Source: Halorubrum distributum JCM 10118
GTDB taxonomy: Archaea; Halobacteriota; Halobacteria; Halobacteriales; Haloferacaceae
Reading direction: 5' to 3'
Assembly (NCBI RefSeq): GCF_000337335.1
Contig: NZ_AOJN01000056.1
Span: 1 to 52,075 of the forward strand
DNA: 52,075 nt
The notes beneath the pieces are model-generated. The model was not told the DNA's origin. It searched no databases and saw only the letters and a program-made list of their open reading frames with translations. Both the position numbers and the translations under genes were made by a program. Every line of letters begins with the position of its first letter. The first letter of the stretch is position 1. Positions 49,201 to 52,075 of the stretch are shown one piece after another.

Positions 49201-49550
49201 TCGTCCTCGATGCAGGCCGCAAGACCGTCGACGCGGTCGCAATGGTCACGAGCGGAATCCGTCCCGGCGTCGTCGGCGCGATGTGGGGATGGGGCCGAAC
49301 GGGTGGCGGTGCGACGGCCGAGACGATCGACGGCGAAACGCGCCCGGCGGTCGAGGCCGACGGCCACAGCGACTACCAGTTCGACGAGCCGATGACTGAG
49401 GAGGCCGGGTACGCGAAGGGACGCGATGCTGGCTTCGCGATCAATCACGTCCAGCCACTGGATGAAGAGCTCGGCGACACCGGTCTCTCGGACCTTGTTG
49501 GCGGAAGCAACGCACAGTACGACGCCTTCGTCGACGTGGAGCGGCGGTGA
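46293..49550 (+). CDS. Tat-exported molybdopterin oxidoreductase, catalytic subunit (TtrA/DmsA-like)
   Basis: 1085 residues. Twin-arginine signal SRRDFVKAVGSIGIIAAAS at 14-32, so it acts outside the membrane. A [4Fe-4S] site is formed by Cys69, Cys72, Cys76 (TTCGQCNTFCPIKV) and Cys147 (GGRICLKGQ). Cofactor contacts include AWGTNPMVANKGPTWLAP, DVVDPRLSKTAEKADTWVPV, IVASDTVIGDTSQYADYILP and the C-terminal VWINPRDADERGIENGDDIV. HHAGTCGVSS places Cys286 where the metal ligand might be. The length and the CLKGQAG and PMKRVGPRGSGEWKTVSWDQ stretches resemble the tetrathionate/selenate-reductase type more than DMSO reductase (about 800 residues). The electron acceptor is unproven. Confidence 0.9.
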   Translation: MSTDDSGDDGAGVSRRDFVKAVGSIGIIAAASNAAVDVDVDDLWTDDEFHYVGDDYGEYSASDVIHTTCGQCNTFCPIKVQLADGSGTGEYSSLVRKLAGNPYSFLNTQPFSQVPYESDPEDVAMGDIEGSGDIATDRWSLSGGRICLKGQAGIQTAFDSYRVRQPMKRVGPRGSGEWKTVSWDQVIRDIVEGDDDLGHPGLKDIWGYAPQEAVMSDWEAVQSGELSKSAFDEKYADDLIDTDHPDLGPKSNQIVDVGGFRRNFIRNRLWHQGLGSINSIHHAGTCGVSSVMGNVRSHGGKKKRQYPDIENCEYLIAWGTNPMVANKGPTWLAPKLTNAIEDGMRMDVVDPRLSKTAEKADTWVPVEPGADGALALGMARWIIENDRHDLTYLQNPSRSAASDDDEPTWSDATHLVLVDESAGPKARATDLGLVSEDADAADDFVAVDAATGEPRAASEVDTAVLDVDMTVDGMAVRSVWSQYRERVFEHTVEEYAEMAGVPAEQIAEIADEFTSHGKRAAIMAYRGPAKHTNGFYNTRAIATLQHLIGNYDWKGGQITPYAGYDTMSGRYELGSVPDGHAPWGIPLLRGGVNYEDTSLFDRDDGYPAKRPWFPVAPPQATQELYGSAAAEYPYGVEALFIRPYSNNHVMAVAGGDEIPAILKDTETIPLIVASDTVIGDTSQYADYILPEPTYLERWENFGTYPNKRLADEKISQPAVSVVPNARPFEDVLIELWSELDLPGVGSNAIPDADGDLWPLEQAEDFYLKLAANIAYGRDPVADATEDELRVFRESHENGLGDQFDLERWRAAVTDEEWWKVVTVLNRGGRFEEPTEGYDEAFAEHGHGYDYAERADDSNAYDGEHMRYKLESRVDFYSEVVPNGKHSFTGERFDPLPRVDDVEHYDGTVQAAVSGDDNRERPLRLINWKPRTQGMHRTQNSPWLRETRPENPVWINPRDADERGIENGDDIVLDAGRKTVDAVAMVTSGIRPGVVGAMWGWGRTGGGATAETIDGETRPAVEADGHSDYQFDEPMTEEAGYAKGRDAGFAINHVQPLDEELGDTGLSDLVGGSNAQYDAFVDVERR

Positions 49551-49552
49551 TC
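49546..49552 (+). promoter_or_regulatory. Shine-Dalgarno-like site before the TorD gene
   Basis: ggtgatc at 49546-49552 overlaps the stop of the catalytic subunit and lies four bases before ATG 49557. It matches the 16S rRNA 3' end over seven bases. Confidence 0.45.
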
Positions 49553-49556
49553 TGAC

Positions 49557-50273
49557 ATGCCCACACACACGGCTGACGGCCGCGACGAGGCGACAATGGC
49601 GACGGCCCGCGCCCGGCTCTACGGGCTGTTGGCCGCAACCTTCGACGGCGAGGCCGAGACGATCGCGGCCGCACTCGATCGCGGGAGCTTCGCGGCCGTT
49701 GCCGAAGTGTTCCCGATCGACATCGAGACGGCAAATCTGCGCGGCGACGACCACGACGCCGACTCGCTGGGCGTCGGGTACGACAACCTGTTCGTCGTGC
49801 CGGGAACCCACTACGTCCCGCCATTCGCGTCCGCTCATGCGACCGATCCGAGCGAGGCGTTCGAGTCGGACTCCAGGTATCACACCGCCGGGGAGGCCGG
49901 CGAATTCCTCGGCGATCCGGCCGCCGACATGGCGCAGCTGTACGCCGCCGCCGAGTTCTCGCCCGAGCGTGGGGACAGCATCCCCGACCACGCCGCCGCC
50001 TGCTTCGAGTTTATGCGCGCGCTCTGCGAGCGAGAGGCGGTGCTCCTCGAAGACGACGGATCTGAAGCGAACCTCGACGCAGTCCGCGAGCTTCAGGCCC
50101 GGACGCTCTCCCGTCTTGGCTGGATCGACCGGTTCGAAGAGGCCGTTGCGAGCAGCGACACGGTCGAAGGCGTTTTCGCCGCAATCGCTCGTCTCGCGCG
50201 GACGTTCACCGCATGGGACGCGCAAGAAGTCGTACAGGCCGAACGGCAGCCGTCCGAAACCACACCTCCGTAA
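49557..50273 (+). CDS. TorD/DmsD-family assembly chaperone
   Basis: 238 residues, all-helical. Landmarks of the TorD family are ARARLYGLLAATF near the start, YDNLFVVPGTHYVPPFASAH in the middle, and HAAACFEFMRALCEREAVLL, followed by ELQARTLSRLGWIDRFEEAV. These chaperones bind the Tat signal peptide of a molybdoenzyme and hold export until the cofactor is inserted. Position directly after the catalytic subunit makes that its client. The family's Y-x-x-L-F-x-x-P pattern is intact. Confidence 0.9.
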   Translation: MPTHTADGRDEATMATARARLYGLLAATFDGEAETIAAALDRGSFAAVAEVFPIDIETANLRGDDHDADSLGVGYDNLFVVPGTHYVPPFASAHATDPSEAFESDSRYHTAGEAGEFLGDPAADMAQLYAAAEFSPERGDSIPDHAAACFEFMRALCEREAVLLEDDGSEANLDAVRELQARTLSRLGWIDRFEEAVASSDTVEGVFAAIARLARTFTAWDAQEVVQAERQPSETTPP

Positions 50274-50284
50274 CCACTCGACCG

Positions 50285-51364
50285 ATGACAACCACAAACA
50301 TCTCAGACGCAGACCTTCGTGATCGCCTCCGCGCCGTCGACGACCCGGCGCTCGATACCGACATCGTCACCGCCGGACTCGTCACCGATATTTCCGTCGA
50401 CGGCGGGACCGCGACCGTCGAGCTCGCACTCGGCGCGCCGCATGCCCCTGACGAGGCCGCCATCGCGGAGCGCGTCCGTGAGGTCGCCGACGATGCGGGG
50501 ATCGATGTCGAGCTCTCGGCGAACGTACCGTTGTTCGATGCTGCCGAATCGTCGGTTCTGCCTGGCGTCAAAAACGTGATCGCCGTCGCCTCCGGAAAGG
50601 GGGGTGTCGGGAAAAGCACCGTCGCCGTCAACCTCGCTGTTGGCCTCGCCGACCGCGGGGCGAACGTTGGACTGTTCGACGCCGACGTGTATGGCCCGAA
50701 CGTCCCACAGATGCTCGGCGCCGACACCGATCCCGACGTGACGACCATCGACGGCGAGGAGCGGATCGAGCCGCCGACCGCCCACGGGTTGAAACTGATG
50801 AGCGTCGGGCTGATGATCGAAGACGACGATCCGGTGGTCTGGCGCGGCCCGGTCGCACAGAACACGCTCACTGACCTGTTTGCCGATGTTTCGTGGGGAC
50901 GGCTGGACTACCTCGTCGTGGATCTCCCGCCGGGGACCGGTGACGTCCAGCTGACTGTGCTGCAGCACTTACCTGTCACAGGGACTGTCGTCGTCACGAC
51001 ACCACAGTCTGTCGCCGTAGACGATACCCGGAGAGGCGTCGAGATGTTCGGCGAGTACCAGACTAACGTGTTGGGTGTCGTCGAGAACATGAGTGGCTTC
51101 GTCTGCCCCAGTTGCGGAGACGCTCACGAGATTTTCGGTGAAGACGGTGGCCGATCGCTGGCCGACGCAGTCGATGTCCCGTACCTCGGAGCGCTTCCGC
51201 TGGATCCGGCGATCCGTGTGGGCGCCGACGCCGGCGAGCCGATCGTCCGTCAGGACGGTGCGAAGACCGCGGAAGCATTCCAAGACCTAGCGGGGACGGT
51301 TGCGAACAAAGTTGGCGTGCTGCGACGCCATTACCACCAGACTGCAACTGACGGTGGTGAATAA
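50285..51364 (+). CDS. Mrp/ApbC-type iron-sulfur carrier ATPase
   Basis: 359 residues. A MIP18-like N-terminal domain (LRDRLRAVDDPALDTDIVTA) precedes a P-loop ATPase with IAVASGKGGVGKSTVAVNLA, DADVYGPNVPQMLG and YLVVDLPPGTGDVQLTVLQH. The CxxC pair needed to hold a transferable [4Fe-4S] cluster is in GFVCPSCGDAHEIFGEDGG. It loads iron-sulfur clusters into target proteins. ATG 50285 is chosen because LRDRL begins the conserved domain; the open frame extends to 50213 inside the TorD gene. Here it probably serves the cluster-rich reductase, although such proteins also have general roles. Confidence 0.92.
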   Translation: MTTTNISDADLRDRLRAVDDPALDTDIVTAGLVTDISVDGGTATVELALGAPHAPDEAAIAERVREVADDAGIDVELSANVPLFDAAESSVLPGVKNVIAVASGKGGVGKSTVAVNLAVGLADRGANVGLFDADVYGPNVPQMLGADTDPDVTTIDGEERIEPPTAHGLKLMSVGLMIEDDDPVVWRGPVAQNTLTDLFADVSWGRLDYLVVDLPPGTGDVQLTVLQHLPVTGTVVVTTPQSVAVDDTRRGVEMFGEYQTNVLGVVENMSGFVCPSCGDAHEIFGEDGGRSLADAVDVPYLGALPLDPAIRVGADAGEPIVRQDGAKTAEAFQDLAGTVANKVGVLRRHYHQTATDGGE

Positions 51365-51414
51365 AACCCCTCGGTCCGGATATCGACGATATCTCCAAAC
51401 TCCGTGGGTCAGTT

Positions 51415-51660
51415 CTAGTCAGCGACCTCGGGTAGGAATTCGGCGCCGCAGACAATTCGCTGGTCGCTATCGACTGTGAGCCAGCTTAATTTGTGGCCGG
51501 CTGAGAAACACAGCGTCAGCGTTGAGTCGTCCTCCCAGAGAATGTGATCTATGCCTTCTTCCGCTTCTACCCGGGTAACATATCTGCGAGCCGTTGTACC
51601 GTGGCGATCACGATGGGCGTGGCTAAGCACAAGACGAGTGCCACGCCGAGGGCCATCCAC
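51415..51660 (-). CDS. Uncertain small protein
   Basis: 81 residues if started at ATG 51660. Only the C-terminal half reads as ordered protein (HILWEDDSTLTLCFSAGHKL, then VDSDQRIVCGAEFLPEVAD). The N-terminal half is out of frame inside the membrane-protein gene at 51567 and looks random. No ATG or GTG starts the ordered part, so it may belong to a frameshifted gene or use a rare start. Function unknown. Confidence 0.4.
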   Translation of the reverse strand: MDGPRRGTRLVLSHAHRDRHGTTARRYVTRVEAEEGIDHILWEDDSTLTLCFSAGHKLSWLTVDSDQRIVCGAEFLPEVAD

Positions 51661-51758
51661 AGCTCAAGTGCCCACAGGAGGAGGAACGAACCTCTATTGA
51701 GGCGGATGTGTGCCGTCGTGTTATTAACAATATCTTCTTTTCTGTTAGCTCTGGCCAT
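51567..51758 (-). CDS. Small membrane protein
   Basis: 63 residues. A polar N-terminus (ARANRKEDIVNNTTAHIRLN) is followed by a long hydrophobic stretch (SFLLLWALELWMALGVALVL, continuing CLATPIVIATV) of one or two membrane helices. Its local base composition is AT-rich. It overlaps the start of the frame at 51415. An AT-rich upstream region could supply a promoter. No family recognised. Confidence 0.45.
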   Translation of the reverse strand: MARANRKEDIVNNTTAHIRLNRGSFLLLWALELWMALGVALVLCLATPIVIATVQRLADMLPG

Positions 51759-51760
51759 TC

Positions 51761-51992
51761 TATAATTGAATTAATGACTCCACAGATATCCAATATGAGC
51801 GCTTAGCAGGAGATGGATATTATTGACACGGACACTCTCGACAATTCGGATACTGGCCGGATGCCCGAATGCTTGCAGAATATGCACGCCCATCTTACTG
51901 CAGGCTCACTCGGTAATTCTTGGACCAAAACCAATCTCGATGAGACCGTATGCATTGAGACAATCGGTCTCAACTTCAGGGGGAGTTGGGTA
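51761..51992. other. AT-rich intergenic stretch
   Basis: About 230 bases with lower GC than the rest. An open frame starting at 51813 has no recognisable features and runs opposite to the partial gene at the edge. I see no RNA gene or strong hairpin here. Confidence 0.4.
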
Positions 51993-52075
51993 CTACTCGC
52001 TACTGGTTCGTTGTTCCACGTACTCGCGCGTCTCCCCGTGTAACACGTATTCTACCTGCTGAAGCTCGTTGATCG
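51993..52075 (-). CDS. C-terminal end of a gene cut by the window edge
   Basis: Read leftward from the window edge, the last 26 codons give INELQQVEYVLHGETREYVE then QRTSSE and a TAG stop at 51993-51995. The Glu-rich, helical composition looks like the tail of a real haloarchaeal protein. The identity cannot be told from this fragment. Confidence 0.4.
   Translation of the reverse strand, partial: INELQQVEYVLHGETREYVEQRTSSE

Noticed and set aside
51813-52043. 76-codon plus-strand frame near the right edge
   Set aside because: No ordered protein features, and it overlaps the better-looking tail of a minus-strand gene.
1-52075. tRNA or rRNA genes
   Set aside because: I looked for cloverleaf-like TTCGA loops and rRNA-like stretches in the gaps and found none that fold convincingly; a covariance-model search would settle it.

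Overview
The window is GC-rich archaeal DNA that reads throughout as a halophilic archaeon (class Halobacteria). Proteins are very rich in Asp and Glu. Many genes have a TATA-like box 25-30 bases before the start codon, as expected for leaderless transcripts. The core genes (MCM, a Hel308-type helicase, archaeal TyrS, PheS/PheT, a HalOD1 protein, Bat-like HTH-10 regulators) are haloarchaeal in type. A Halorubrum-like genus is my best guess from overall resemblance; it is not proven. Bases 3-21 are the Tn5/Nextera mosaic end, so the left edge is a contig end carrying sequencing adapter.

Layout. 0.1-9.5 kb: a PAS histidine kinase, a DMT transporter, a DUF309 protein, an M14-like deacylase, a cupin, an S2P/CBS membrane protease, a large DUF460 protein, tyrosyl-tRNA synthetase and a zinc-ribbon protein with a NucS-like N-terminus. 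9.5-10.1 kb: a non-coding stretch with direct and inverted repeats. 10.1-22.6 kb: a Hel308-family helicase, a TRAM protein and the replicative helicase gene mcm, which carries two inteins. A train of poorly known small genes follows, ending in a MinD/ParA-like ATPase and a metalloprotease-like protein that has lost its HExxH motif. 22.7-26.6 kb: HalOD1 protein, pheS-pheT and a small zinc protein. 26.7-31.8 kb: a sugar-acid cluster (KDPG aldolase, galactonate/gluconate-type dehydratase, SDR, KDG kinase, Gfo/Idh/MocA dehydrogenase). It would make a nearly complete semi-phosphorylative Entner-Doudoroff or De Ley-Doudoroff branch. 31.9-38.5 kb: housekeeping and stress genes (two MBL-fold proteins, YccF, FKBP, MsrA), a second DMT transporter and an ABC exporter.

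38.6-52 kb is accessory. It opens with a decayed IS5-type element whose best inverted repeats also enclose a small membrane-protein gene. Next comes an anaerobic-respiration island: a stand-alone ferredoxin N-terminal domain, a small sulfite-oxidase-type molybdopterin protein, MobA, a membrane-anchored PAS/GAF/Bat HTH-10 regulator, then a DMSO-reductase-superfamily enzyme (iron-sulfur subunit, NrfD anchor, Tat-exported catalytic subunit), a TorD chaperone and an Mrp/ApbC iron-sulfur carrier. Both gene groups in the island are preceded by a pair of near-identical motifs (core CAGTATTGG) spaced 51-53 bases apart. The regulator encoded between them is the obvious candidate to bind these sites.

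Most interesting points: the two MCM inteins differ in base composition and carry several predicted helix-turn-helix segments, and the second has an extra domain inserted into its C-terminal splicing half. The paired operator motifs and the duplicated ferredoxin N-terminal domain suggest an unusual respiratory regulon. Short upstream reading frames overlap several start codons.
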